Shown here piece after piece: positions 23,685 through 32,041 of a DNA stretch of 38,756 bases (position 1 is its first letter; each line of letters starts with the position of its first letter). The stretch spans positions 1-38,756 of the forward strand of contig CAUEJN010000005.1 of NCBI GenBank assembly GCA_959018045.1, read 5' to 3'. A program made the translations under genes and the position numbers. The notes under the pieces are model-generated. The model ran no database searches, was not told the origin of the DNA, and saw only the letters and a program-made list of their open reading frames with translations. Source of the DNA: an uncultured Butyricicoccus sp. GTDB lineage: Bacteria; Bacillota; Clostridia; Oscillospirales; Butyricicoccaceae.

Positions 23685-24170
23685 TCAGTCTTCCTTTCTC
23701 ATGCGTTTGAGTACCTCGTCCACAAGCTCGGGCGAGACGAAGCCCGAGATATCGCCGCCGTGTGCGGCAATGTCCTTGACGATGGACGACGAGAGATACA
23801 TATACTCGGCGCTCGTCATGAGGAACGCAGTGTCAAGGTCGGGATTGAGCTTTCGGTTGGCCAGAGCCATCTGAAACTCAGATTCAAAATCAGAGACCGC
23901 GCGCAGACCCTTTACGATGGTGCACGCGCCGCGCTGACGGGCATATTCCGCCAGCAGGCCGCCGAACATGTCCACCTCAACGTTATCGAGGTGACTGGTC
24001 ACGCGGCGCAGGAACGCCTGGCGTTCCTCGGGGGTAAACATCGGCTTCTTCGTCTGGTTGTGCATGACCACGACGATAAGGCGATCAAAGAGCGCGGCTG
24101 CGCGCTCGATGACGTCCAGATGGCCGAGGGTCACCGGATCAAAGCTGCCGGGATAGATTGCAATCTTCAT
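23685..24170 (-). CDS. coaD: Phosphopantetheine adenylyltransferase
   Basis: Fourth step of coenzyme A synthesis: ATP + 4'-phosphopantetheine to dephospho-CoA. 161 residues, the usual length. The nucleotidyltransferase signature is AIYPGSFDPVTLGHLDVIERA, with the T/HxGH motif as TLGH. Substrate loops KGLRAVSDFESEFQMALANR and the YMYLSSSIVKDIA motif are intact. It overlaps rsmD by four bases, the common rsmD-coaD pairing. Confidence 0.97.
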   Translation of the reverse strand: MKIAIYPGSFDPVTLGHLDVIERAAALFDRLIVVVMHNQTKKPMFTPEERQAFLRRVTSHLDNVEVDMFGGLLAEYARQRGACTIVKGLRAVSDFESEFQMALANRKLNPDLDTAFLMTSAEYMYLSSSIVKDIAAHGGDISGFVSPELVDEVLKRMRKED

Positions 24171-24724
24171 TTATCTGTCCCGTCTTCCTGATCGTGTGAA
24201 ACGATCGTGATCTTAATGGCGCCGTAGCGGTATTCGCGGCCTTTCTTGAGGCCGGTCTCGACCGTATCTTCTGCGGCACTTTCGCATACTATTATACCAG
24301 TTTCCGACAAAATGTCAAACCTTTCTATCGCGGAAAGGGCTTCCTTCAGGATCTTGCCGCCGTAGGGCGGGTCGAGAAAGATGAGATCATACTGTCCTTT
24401 GGCGCAGCGGGATACGAACGCGCCGAAGTCGCCGCCTGTGAGGCGGGCGCGGTCGGAAACGCGGCAGGCGTCGATATTCTTGCGCGCGACCGACTGGGCG
24501 GTCTTGTCGTGGTCGACAAAATCACAGTGCGCAGCACCGCGCGACAGCGCTTCAATGCCCATCTGGCCGGTGCCGGCAAACAGGTCGAGCACGCGTGCGC
24601 CGCGCACATGGTTCTGGATGATGTTAAAAATGGACTCCTTGACCCGGTCGGTTGTGGGTCGGGTGTCCATACCGGGTACCGGGGTCAGCTTTTTGCCCCG
24701 GGCTGTACCGGAAATGACTCGCAT
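24167..24724 (-). CDS. rsmD: 16S rRNA (guanine966-N2)-methyltransferase RsmD
   Basis: Methylates G966 in helix 31 of 16S rRNA. 185 residues. It starts MRVISGTARGKKL with RPTTDRVKESIFNI, then the cofactor loop LDLFAGTGQMGIEALSRGA and the catalytic LIFLDPPYGG. It overlaps coaD by four bases and follows uvrC by 17, so the three are one unit. Confidence 0.96.
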   Translation of the reverse strand: MRVISGTARGKKLTPVPGMDTRPTTDRVKESIFNIIQNHVRGARVLDLFAGTGQMGIEALSRGAAHCDFVDHDKTAQSVARKNIDACRVSDRARLTGGDFGAFVSRCAKGQYDLIFLDPPYGGKILKEALSAIERFDILSETGIIVCESAAEDTVETGLKKGREYRYGAIKITIVSHDQEDGTDK

Positions 24725-24741
24725 AAGGGGATTCCTCCGTG

Positions 24742-26586
24742 TTATTTCTCTTTCTTTGCGCGTTTTTCGTAGTAATCATGCACGTTTTCGGCCACCGTCC
24801 GCGGTACGACGCGCGAAAGCTCGTCCACCGAGGCCGCGCGAATGTTCTCGATGGTGCCGAAGTGCTTCAAAAGGTCGTTTCTGCGCTTTTCGCCCACGCC
24901 CTCGATCTGATCGAGCGACGATCCGCGCACCTTTTTGGCGCCCAGCGCCCGGTTGTAGGTGATGGCGAAGCGGTGCACTTCCTCCTGGATGCGTCCGATG
25001 AGGGCGAAGACCGCCGGGACGGTGGAAATGCCGAACTCCCGGCCGTCGGGTGCAACCAGTCCGCGCGTGCGGTGGTGGTCGTCCTTGACCATGCCGAAGC
25101 ACGGCGTTGTGACCCCGAACTGGTCGAGCACCCGCTGGGCGGTGCGCACGTGTCCCAGTCCGCCGTCGATCAGGAAGGCCGATGGCAGGGGCGTGAACTT
25201 CTCGTCCCCGTCCTTCCAGCGCTGCAATCTGCGCGTGAGCATCTCGGTCATGGACGCATAGTCGTCCTGTCCCTGCGCTGCCGTCTCGATGCGGAACTTG
25301 CGGTACCTCGACCGCGCGGGCTTGGCGTCCTCAAAGACCACCATCGACCCGACCGTATCCTGTCCGGCAAAGTTCGAGATGTCGTAGGCTTCCAGAATGT
25401 GAGGCATCTCGTCCATACCGGTCATATGTCCGAGCAGCTCGAGCGACTTGACCCGCCGTTCCTGACTGGTCTCCACGCGCAGAATCTCCTCGCGCGCGTT
25501 CTTCTCGGCCAGGCGGATGATGTCATGCCGCCGTCCGCGCTGGGGCACGGCCAGCTCGACCTTGCGCTCTGCGATGGACGACAGGAACTCACCCACCGCC
25601 TCGGACTCGTCAATCGGACTGGACAGCAGCACGGTGCGCGGCACTGCGCCGCGCAGGGCATAATATTGCTTCAAAAATGCGCCCAGCGCCTCGCCTGCAT
25701 CGGCAGCCGTCACGCCGTCGAGCAGGGTGAACTCCTTGTCGTGCAGGTCGCCCGCCAGATAGTGCAGCACGACCACGCAGCCGCGGGTCTGTCCCTGCAC
25801 GTACGCAACCGCGTCCAGCTCGGCGAACGCGCCCGCGACCACCTTCTGTTTTTCGCCCAGCGCACGCACAGCGCGGATGCGGTCGCGCAGCGTAGCCGCC
25901 TGCTCAAACCGTAAGTCCTCGGCTGCCTGCTCCATGCGTGCGGTCAGGTCGGCGAGCAGGGCTTTGTCGTTGCCTTCCAGCAACGAAATGCCCTCCTGCA
26001 CGCGTGCCGCGTACTCTTCGGCACTCACCTGCCCGGTACACGGTGCGATGCACCGACCGAGGTGCAGATTGAGGCAGGGTCGGTCTTTGCCGATGTCGCG
26101 CGGGAACACACGGCGGCAGGTCTTGAGCTTTAAAGTCTCGTTGATCGTGTCGATGGCGTGATAGGCCGCACGGCGGCTGGTGTAGGGGCCGAAATAGCGG
26201 TCGGCATCGTGTCCGGGTTTGGCCACGATGGAAAAAGACGGGTACGGCTTGGAGGTCGTCACCTTGATAAACGGATAGCCCTTGTCATCCTTGAGCAGGA
26301 TGTTGTACTTGGGCTGATACTTCTTGATCATCTGGTTTTCCAGCACCAGCGCCTCGAACTCGGTCTCGGTGACAATAATGTCAAAATCCCATATGTTTGA
26401 AACCATGCGGATGGTCTTGGGTGAGTGCCGGGAATCGGACTGGAAATACTGTGAAACACGGTTCTTGAGTGCCTTGGCCTTGCCGACGTAGATGACCTGA
26501 CCATCCCGGTTTTTCATGATATAGACACCGGGCTCGAAGGGCAAGGACAAGACCTTTGCTTTCAGTTCTTCAAAACGTTCGCTCAT
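24742..26586 (-). CDS. uvrC: Excinuclease ABC subunit C
   Basis: Nuclease of nucleotide excision repair, cutting both sides of a UvrB-marked lesion. 614 residues: GIY-YIG domain (about 15-95, PGVYIMKNRDGQVIYVGKAK), Cys-containing region (CLNLHLGRCIAPCTG), UVR domain contacting UvrB (about 200-235), RNase H-like C-terminal nuclease (about 380-540, YDISNFAGQDTVGSMVVFED and FLIDGGLGH), and tandem helix-hairpin-helix (SSLDQIEGVGEKRRNDLLKH). The ribosome site is modest (AGGT). A terminator stands just upstream, so a promoter must lie in the short gap or transcription passes the terminator. Confidence 0.97.
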   Translation of the reverse strand: MSERFEELKAKVLSLPFEPGVYIMKNRDGQVIYVGKAKALKNRVSQYFQSDSRHSPKTIRMVSNIWDFDIIVTETEFEALVLENQMIKKYQPKYNILLKDDKGYPFIKVTTSKPYPSFSIVAKPGHDADRYFGPYTSRRAAYHAIDTINETLKLKTCRRVFPRDIGKDRPCLNLHLGRCIAPCTGQVSAEEYAARVQEGISLLEGNDKALLADLTARMEQAAEDLRFEQAATLRDRIRAVRALGEKQKVVAGAFAELDAVAYVQGQTRGCVVVLHYLAGDLHDKEFTLLDGVTAADAGEALGAFLKQYYALRGAVPRTVLLSSPIDESEAVGEFLSSIAERKVELAVPQRGRRHDIIRLAEKNAREEILRVETSQERRVKSLELLGHMTGMDEMPHILEAYDISNFAGQDTVGSMVVFEDAKPARSRYRKFRIETAAQGQDDYASMTEMLTRRLQRWKDGDEKFTPLPSAFLIDGGLGHVRTAQRVLDQFGVTTPCFGMVKDDHHRTRGLVAPDGREFGISTVPAVFALIGRIQEEVHRFAITYNRALGAKKVRGSSLDQIEGVGEKRRNDLLKHFGTIENIRAASVDELSRVVPRTVAENVHDYYEKRAKKEK

Positions 26587-26621
26587 GGAAGATACCTAAA
26601 AAGACGGGGATGGGGTAAGAC

Positions 26622-26652
26622 AAGAAAAGCACCGCCGATGCGGTGCTTTTGG
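26622..26652 (-). terminator. Terminator of the HPr-like gene
   Basis: AAAAGCACCG/CGGTGCTTTT (26625-26634 with 26641-26650) with T-runs on both strands. It lies about 20 bases after the HPr-like stop. Confidence 0.8.
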
Positions 26653-26671
26653 TGCCTTTGCGGATAGGCGT

Positions 26672-26935
26672 TTAGTCGGAGAAATTAGAGGTAATCAGCT
26701 CAACGAGTGCGTTGACTGCTTCTTCCTCGTCCGGGCCGTCAGCGATCAGATTGATCGTAGTGCCCTTGGTGATGCCAAGAGAGAGAATGCCGAGCAAGCT
26801 CTTAGCGTTTACGCGACGCTCTTCCTTCTCAACGAGGATGGTGCTCTTGAACTCATTGGCCTTCTGAATGAAAAAAGTTGCCGGTCTTGCATAAAGACCT
26901 ACCTGATTGGTAACCTGTACTTCTTTCGAATACAT
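26672..26935 (-). CDS. HPr-like protein with Tyr at position 15 (Crh-like)
   Basis: 87-residue HPr fold, normal length. In phosphocarrier HPr the motif GLHARPA carries His15, phosphorylated by enzyme I; here it reads GLYARPA with Tyr15, while Arg17 and Pro18 remain. The regulatory Ser46 is present in NAKSLLGILSLG, exactly at position 46. It therefore probably cannot relay phosphate to sugar permeases but can be phosphorylated by HPr kinase and act with CcpA, as Crh (Gln15) does in Bacillus. It is monocistronic with its own promoter and terminator, and no enzyme I gene is adjacent. The regulatory role is inference; family and residue change are seen directly. Confidence 0.93.
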   Translation of the reverse strand: MYSKEVQVTNQVGLYARPATFFIQKANEFKSTILVEKEERRVNAKSLLGILSLGITKGTTINLIADGPDEEEAVNALVELITSNFSD

Positions 26936-27010
26936 TTCCTCATCGCTCCCTAATTCAAAGTTTAATTAAGCTCTCTTAATTCGTTTTTAAACCACTGATA
27001 AGATAATAAT

Positions 27011-27039
27011 AGGATACCTTTTTTTTGGCTTTTCGTCAA
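27011..27039 (-). promoter_or_regulatory. Sigma-A promoter of the HPr-like gene
   Basis: Minus strand -35 TTGACG (27039-27034), 17-base A-rich spacer, -10 TATCCT (27016-27011). About 75 bases of leader precede the ATG. Confidence 0.6.
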
Positions 27040-27177
27040 TCCTATTTTCGAAGAAAGCCTTTACTGATTTGTAGAAAATCCCGGTTTCCCGCAGGCTTTA
27101 TTGAACTATTTCAACAATTTTGCAGCTTTAAGCGGGCATAAATGGTGTGTTTTGGTTTTTCTGTCCCGTCGCAGGAT

Positions 27178-29574
27178 TTACTTAAACTCGACAACAGTCA
27201 CGCCCATTTCGCCTTCTCCGAAGACACCGTTGCGCACGGTCTTACAGAACTTGTTGCGCTTTAAGTGGCTCTGGATGGCGGCGCGCAGGGTGCCGGTGCC
27301 CTTGCCGTGGATGATGCGCACGGTGGGCAGTTTGCTCATGAGCGCGGACGAGATAAACTGGTCGACCTCCAAAATGGCCTCCTCTGCACACAGGCCGCGC
27401 ACGTCGATTTCGCTCGGCGCTGCCGCAACGCGCAGCTCCCTGACGCCGCCCTTGCCGCCTGCCGGACGGCCGGACGGCTTTTTGTCCTGCTTCTGTTTCT
27501 TGAGCGGACGCACTTCTGTCACACGGACATTCATCTTCATGATGCCCGCCTGCACCTGTACGTTTCCGTCCGCATCCGGTGCTTTGAGTACGGTTGCGGT
27601 GACTCCGGACACGTTCAAAAGCTGTACTTCATCGCCCGGTTTCAAATTCTTGACTTCATTCGGGTCGACCGTGCGCTTTTCGCGCGCCTTGCCGCGCAGT
27701 TCGGTCTCAGTCTGGGTGATGATGCCGCGCAGGGTGGTCTTGGCCGCCGCCAGATTGTGATCGGCTGCCTTCTTCTGCGCCTGCTTCTTCATGTCCTCGA
27801 GCTCGTCAAACACGGTCTCGGCCGCCATACGCGCATCCTTGAGGATTCGGTCGGCCTTGAGGCGGGCGTTCTCCAAAATGCGGTCGGTCTCGTCCTGCGT
27901 CTTGTCTCTGAGGTTCTCGGCCTTGTCACGCTCGCTCTGTGCCGCCGCTCTCAGGCGCTCGGCCTCGGCCTTATACTTCTCCAACTGACGGCGTTCCTTT
28001 TCCAGTTCGGCCAGAACGTCCTCGAATCGGGTGTTCTCGGTCGAAATCTGTTCCTTCGCCCGCTCCAAGATGGTGGGCTGAAGTCCCAGGCGTGCGGCGA
28101 TGGCAAAGGCGTTGGACTTGCCCGGAATACCGGTCAGCAGGCGGTAGGTCGGGCGCAGCGTGCCCACGTCAAACTCGCACGATGCGTTCTCGACACCATC
28201 GGTGGTCAGCGCGAAGGTTTTCAGCTCGGAATAGTGGGTGGTCGCGGCGACGCGCGCGCCCATCTGACGGGCGTAGCCGATGACCGAAACCGCAAGGGCT
28301 GCGCCCTCGATCGGGTCGGTGCCCGCGCCCAGCTCGTCGAACAGCACCAGATCGCCCTTAGCACACTTCTCCATGATGCCGACGATAGTCTTCATGTGCG
28401 ACGAGAAGGTAGACAGGCTCTGTTCGATGGACTGCTCGTCACCGATGTCGGCGTAGACGTTTTCAAAGATGCACACCTCGGATGTCTCATTCGCCGGAAT
28501 GTGCAGGCCGGACTGCGCCATCAGGCACAAAAGACCCAGCGTTTTGAGCGATACCGTCTTACCGCCGGTGTTCGGGCCGGTGATAACCAAGGTATCATAG
28601 TCGCGGCCGATGGCGATGTCGATGGGTACGGCGGTCTTTTGATCGAGCAGCGGATGACGGGCGCGGTGCAGATTGACCGCGTAGTCCTCGGTCAGGTGCG
28701 GCTCGCAGGCGTTGAGCTGGAACGACAGCTTGGCGCGTGCGAAGATGAAGTCAAAGGTGCACAGCGCCTCGTAGTCCTCGCGGATGGAAGCCGAGCACTG
28801 TGCCACACCGGCCGACAGCTCGGCGAGAATGCGCTCGATCTCCTGCTGCTCGCGTCCCTCTAGTACCTTGAGCTGGTTGTTGATCTCAACGACCTGTGCC
28901 GGCTCGACGAACAGCGTCGCGCCCGAACCCGAGGTGTCGTGCACAAGGCCCGGCACGTCGCCGCGGTGCTCGGCCTTGACCGGCACAACGAAACGTCCGT
29001 TTCGCTGGGTGATGATGGCTTCCTGTAAGTATTTGGCGCGCTCGCCCGAGATCATACGTCCCAGCGTCTCGCGCACCCGTCCGCCGATGCGGCGCATCTC
29101 GCGTCGGATGGACGACAGCTCGGGTGATGCGCCGTCTGCCATCTCCTCCTCGGAGACAATCGAGGTCGTAATCGACTCTTCCAGGCTCCGATTGCCCGAA
29201 ATACGGTGATAAATCGGGGTTAAGGTAGTCTTTTCCTCCTGCTCGGCAAAATATGCCTGCATCAGGCGTGCCGCCTGCAGGAGCGATGCCACACCCAGCA
29301 GCTCGCGCATGTTGAGCACACCGCCGACCTCGCACCGTCTGAGCGCTGCGGTCACGTCGCGGATGCCGCCCAGCGTCGGGCTGCCGTTTTTGACCATCAT
29401 GTTCTTGGCATCGGTGGTCTGACGCAGATAGAGCGCCGCATCTTCGTGGTCGGTGACCGGTCGCAGCGCCAGCGCCATCTCCCGTCCGCGCGCCGATACG
29501 GTCTGCGCCGCCAGCAGGTCGAGGACGGTAAAATATTCCAGTGTTCTAAGTGATTTTTCTCCCAATCGGTTCAT
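27178..29574 (-). CDS. mutS2: MutS2 endonuclease/ATPase
   Basis: MutS-like ATPase without a mismatch-reading domain. It suppresses recombination and, in Bacillus, acts on collided ribosomes. 798 residues: core and lever domains, Walker A GPNTGGKT at 333-340, Walker B (LVLFDELGAGTDP, about 410), a long coiled-coil (about 510-620, EKERRQLEKYKAEAERLRAA), a KOW-like segment (NLKPGDEVQLLNVSG) and a C-terminal Smr domain (about 715-798, EIDVRGLCAEEAILEVDQF and VRIIHGKGTGTLRAAIQ). It overlaps recO by four bases. No clear terminator is seen in the 85 bases after its stop. Confidence 0.97.
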   Translation of the reverse strand: MNRLGEKSLRTLEYFTVLDLLAAQTVSARGREMALALRPVTDHEDAALYLRQTTDAKNMMVKNGSPTLGGIRDVTAALRRCEVGGVLNMRELLGVASLLQAARLMQAYFAEQEEKTTLTPIYHRISGNRSLEESITTSIVSEEEMADGASPELSSIRREMRRIGGRVRETLGRMISGERAKYLQEAIITQRNGRFVVPVKAEHRGDVPGLVHDTSGSGATLFVEPAQVVEINNQLKVLEGREQQEIERILAELSAGVAQCSASIREDYEALCTFDFIFARAKLSFQLNACEPHLTEDYAVNLHRARHPLLDQKTAVPIDIAIGRDYDTLVITGPNTGGKTVSLKTLGLLCLMAQSGLHIPANETSEVCIFENVYADIGDEQSIEQSLSTFSSHMKTIVGIMEKCAKGDLVLFDELGAGTDPIEGAALAVSVIGYARQMGARVAATTHYSELKTFALTTDGVENASCEFDVGTLRPTYRLLTGIPGKSNAFAIAARLGLQPTILERAKEQISTENTRFEDVLAELEKERRQLEKYKAEAERLRAAAQSERDKAENLRDKTQDETDRILENARLKADRILKDARMAAETVFDELEDMKKQAQKKAADHNLAAAKTTLRGIITQTETELRGKAREKRTVDPNEVKNLKPGDEVQLLNVSGVTATVLKAPDADGNVQVQAGIMKMNVRVTEVRPLKKQKQDKKPSGRPAGGKGGVRELRVAAAPSEIDVRGLCAEEAILEVDQFISSALMSKLPTVRIIHGKGTGTLRAAIQSHLKRNKFCKTVRNGVFGEGEMGVTVVEFK

Positions 29575-30362
29575 GTCTTTGCTCCAAATGTAGGTGAAAT
29601 CACGCCCTCCGGTTCCAGAGAGCGGTAAAATGTAAGGCTGTCAAAGCCGCGCTCGGCGCGGCACAGCGCGTACGCCTCGCACACCTGGGCGAGCTGCACA
29701 CGGGCAGGCCCGCTCAGCGCGAAGGCGTAGACCCGGGGCAGCTCCTGAGTCAGGATATGCCGGACGGCCGAAAAGGTTGCCGGGATGAGCCGGACATAGC
29801 CCGGTGCGCCCAGCCGCTCGGCGCAGGACGCGCAGCGGCACACGCCGTCACGCGGAGAAAACCAGGGACTGTCCCCGAGCGGCTCACCGCACACCGAGCA
29901 CCGGGAGAATTCCGGTTCGTATCCACTCTCGGCCATCAGCCGCAGCTCAAAGGCGGCCTTGACGGTCAGGCGGTCGCGCTTTTGCTCGGCCAGCGCGTGC
30001 AGGGCGTAGAGCAGCAGACGGGCTGCCGCCGGACTGTCCTCCTCGGTGTCGGTCATGTGACTGGTCAGCTCGGCCAGATAGCAGCACAGAGCGTACGTCT
30101 CCATGCTCTCGGTCACGCCCCAAAAGGACGCGATCAGATCGGCCTGCTGGAGCCTATACTTGCCGCCCCGCCCCTGATACAGCGTCAGCTCACTGTAACA
30201 GAACAGCCGCACCGCGTTCATCATCCGTCCGCCGCGCCGCCGCACGCCCTTGCACAGCACCTCAATGCGCCGTCCCTCCTCGGTCAGCACACTGATATAG
30301 CGGTCATTGTCCCCGAAATCGGTCTCCCGGATGACCACACCCTTGTGCGTGAGATGCTCCAT
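29571..30362 (-). CDS. recO: DNA repair protein RecO
   Basis: Mediator that anneals single strands and loads RecA with RecR. 263 residues from the ATG at 30362. AAGGAG lies just before it, the protein then starts with the usual OB-fold sequence (HKGVVIRETDFGDNDRYISV), and an ATG eight codons earlier has no site. The Cys4 zinc module CSVCGEP...CRCASC is at about 155-180. It overlaps mutS2 by four bases downstream and sits inside the end of yqzL upstream. Confidence 0.95.
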   Translation of the reverse strand: MEHLTHKGVVIRETDFGDNDRYISVLTEEGRRIEVLCKGVRRRGGRMMNAVRLFCYSELTLYQGRGGKYRLQQADLIASFWGVTESMETYALCCYLAELTSHMTDTEEDSPAAARLLLYALHALAEQKRDRLTVKAAFELRLMAESGYEPEFSRCSVCGEPLGDSPWFSPRDGVCRCASCAERLGAPGYVRLIPATFSAVRHILTQELPRVYAFALSGPARVQLAQVCEAYALCRAERGFDSLTFYRSLEPEGVISPTFGAKT

Positions 30363-30462
30363 ATCGCTCCTTGTCGTGTTCTTCATGCAGACCCCGGTAC
30401 AGCAAGTAAGCCGTCGGTTCACCTGTATGAATAAATCGATTCCAAAATTGCTGTAAATCCAT
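30304..30462 (-). CDS. yqzL: YqzL-like small protein
   Basis: 52-residue ORF starting MDLQQFWNRFIHTGEPTAYL, with GGGGAGA seven bases before the ATG. In Bacillus the tiny YqzL (pattern W-x-x-F...TG...YLL) lies between era and recO, exactly the place here, and the W/F/TG/YLLY pattern matches. The last 19 codons overlap the start of recO in another frame, which suggests coupled translation. The function is unknown. The C-terminal tail (GASHAQGCGHPGDRFRGQ) may carry little constraint because recO shares those bases. Confidence 0.75.
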   Translation of the reverse strand: MDLQQFWNRFIHTGEPTAYLLYRGLHEEHDKERYGASHAQGCGHPGDRFRGQ

Positions 30463-30527
30463 GTACGCTCTCCCCTTTCGTCCCATAGCATAGCCAGCTT
30501 TGGGGCAAAGTATAAGAGGAAATATCT

Positions 30528-30621
30528 CGCTCATTTTCGCGGGGACGAGTCAGCGCCTTAAAATACGCCACAGGCGTGCGCTGACGAGGTGAGCGGCCCG
30601 ACTCGATTTTCGAGAGTCGGG
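30528..30621 (-). repeat. Nested palindromes between era and yqzL
   Basis: Two palindromes follow the era terminator. CCCGACTC/GAGTCGGG spans 30597-30621. A nested one has outer CGCTCA/TGAGCG (30528-30533 with 30590-30595), inner GTCAGCGC/GCGCTGAC (30549-30556 with 30578-30585) and innermost ACGCC/GGCGT. The motifs TGGCATATTTT and TGGCGTATTTT suggest two diverged copies of one unit. No second copy of the whole block is in the window. Confidence 0.6.
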
Positions 30622-30650
30622 TAAAAAATATGCCAGTGGCATATTTTTTA
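30622..30650 (-). terminator. Terminator-like hairpin after era
   Basis: AAAAAATATGCCA/TGGCATATTTTTT (30623-30635 with 30637-30649), T-run on both strands, 33 bases after the era stop. It would separate era from yqzL-recO-mutS2 unless read through; I see no strong promoter for yqzL. Confidence 0.65.
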
Positions 30651-30682
30651 GCGATGGCCACTTGGGTCCCCCTATACCGGTT

Positions 30683-31576
30683 TTATTCATCCTGATAGCC
30701 GAAGTTTCTCATCTGATACTGGTTGTTGCGCCAGTCTTCCTTGATCTTAATCCACAGGTCAAGGTAAACCTTTGCGCCCAGGTCACGCTCCAGATCGCGG
30801 CGTGCCAGCTCGCCGATCTTCTTGAGCATCGCGCCGCCCTTGCCGATGATAATACCCTTGTGGCTGGCCTTCTCGCAGTAAATGGTCGCGTAGATGGACA
30901 CCGTACCGCTCTCGCGCGTCTCCATCTTCTCGATGCCGACTGCCACACCGTGCGGCACCTCGCGGTCGAGCAGGAGCAGCATCTTTTCACGGATGATCTC
31001 GGCTGCCATCTGGCGCTCGGGCTGGTCGGATACCATGTCCTCGGGGAAGAGCTGCGGGCCTTCGAGCGCAAACTTGTTGATCTCCTCCATCAGGATATCC
31101 AGATTCTTGCCCGTGCGTGCGGACACCGGTACGACTGCGTCAAACTCGTGGCGTGCCGCGTAGGCCGCAATGACGGCAAGCAGGTCTTCGTGCTTGACCG
31201 TGTCGGTCTTATTGATGACCAGAATGGACGGGATACCGGCCTCCTCGATCTGCGCGATGAGCTTTTCCTCGGGTGCGCCGATGTTTGGGATGGGCTCGAC
31301 GATGAGTGCGGCCACGTCGACCTCGGTCACCGTATCCTCGACCACCTTGACCATGTAATCGCCCAGGCGCGAGCGCGGCTTGTGCAGGCCGGGGGTATCC
31401 AGAAAGACGTACTGACAGCCGTCCTTGTTGAGCAGGCCGGTGATGCGGGTACGGGTGGTCTGGGGCTTGTTGGACACGATGGCCACCTTGCGGCCAACCA
31501 GCTTATTGGTCAGGGTGGATTTGCCTACGTTGGGTCGTCCAACCATGGAGACAATCGCGGTTTTTGTAATTTCCAT
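30683..31576 (-). CDS. era: GTPase Era
   Basis: Essential GTPase that binds the 3' end of 16S rRNA and promotes 30S maturation. 297 residues. G1 is GRPNVGKST, G2 is the NKPQTTRTRI region, G3 is DTPGLH, G4 is NKTD and G5 is SAR. The C-terminal KH domain (about 210-290) has IIIGKGGAMLKKIGELAR. The start codon directly follows the dgkA stop (TAA ATG), so translation is coupled. ybeY, which also acts on 16S rRNA, is two genes upstream. Confidence 0.98.
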   Translation of the reverse strand: MEITKTAIVSMVGRPNVGKSTLTNKLVGRKVAIVSNKPQTTRTRITGLLNKDGCQYVFLDTPGLHKPRSRLGDYMVKVVEDTVTEVDVAALIVEPIPNIGAPEEKLIAQIEEAGIPSILVINKTDTVKHEDLLAVIAAYAARHEFDAVVPVSARTGKNLDILMEEINKFALEGPQLFPEDMVSDQPERQMAAEIIREKMLLLLDREVPHGVAVGIEKMETRESGTVSIYATIYCEKASHKGIIIGKGGAMLKKIGELARRDLERDLGAKVYLDLWIKIKEDWRNNQYQMRNFGYQDE

Positions 31577-32041
31577 TTATCTTTTCCTTCCAAATCGAAA
31601 AATAAACCAGAGCGCACAGGGCGCTGAAAAAATCAGAACAAAAATCAGGGTGGGATGGGTGTGCAGAGCGTTCAGAATGGTGTCAAGCTCGGGGATAAAG
31701 AAAATGAGACCGATGACGGCGCACGCCACCGCGCACACGAACACGCCTGCGGCGGCGATGTCCTTGGCATCGCGCACGGCGCGGTCGTAGCCCGACACCT
31801 TCCAGTCGCACAGGCACTCGATGGCGGTGTTCATCAGCTCCGCACCCATCATCACGCCGAAGCACAGCGCGAGCACGGCGCATTTAGTCGCCGACAGGCG
31901 GCAGAGCACGGCGAGCAGGGTCACATAGCAGGCTGCGGTCAGGTGAATGCGGAAGTTGCGCTCGGTGTGCATGCACAGCATAACGCCGCGCACGGCGTAC
32001 TGAAAACTCTGGCGCAGCTTGCGGATCTCGCTGCCCATCAT
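31577..32041 (-). CDS. dgkA: DgkA-type lipid kinase (undecaprenol/diacylglycerol kinase)
   Basis: Small membrane kinase; in Gram-positives the enzyme phosphorylates undecaprenol, feeding the lipid carrier used by MraY. 154 residues with three or four membrane helices. The conserved DgkA block is present: GVMMGAELMNTAIECLCDW and AVRDAKDIAAAGVF, with catalytic Glu and metal-binding Glu/Asp. The C-terminal end has an extra hydrophobic helix (PTLIFVLIFSAPCALWFIF). The start overlaps the ybeY stop (ATGA at 32041), so there is no separate ribosome site. Confidence 0.92.
   Translation of the reverse strand: MMGSEIRKLRQSFQYAVRGVMLCMHTERNFRIHLTAACYVTLLAVLCRLSATKCAVLALCFGVMMGAELMNTAIECLCDWKVSGYDRAVRDAKDIAAAGVFVCAVACAVIGLIFFIPELDTILNALHTHPTLIFVLIFSAPCALWFIFRFGRKR

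Noticed and set aside
30419..30661. 80-codon minus ORF from a GTG at 30661
   Set aside because: It runs through three palindromes and a terminator, and its only ribosome-site region is in a hairpin; the overlapping yqzL frame is better supported.
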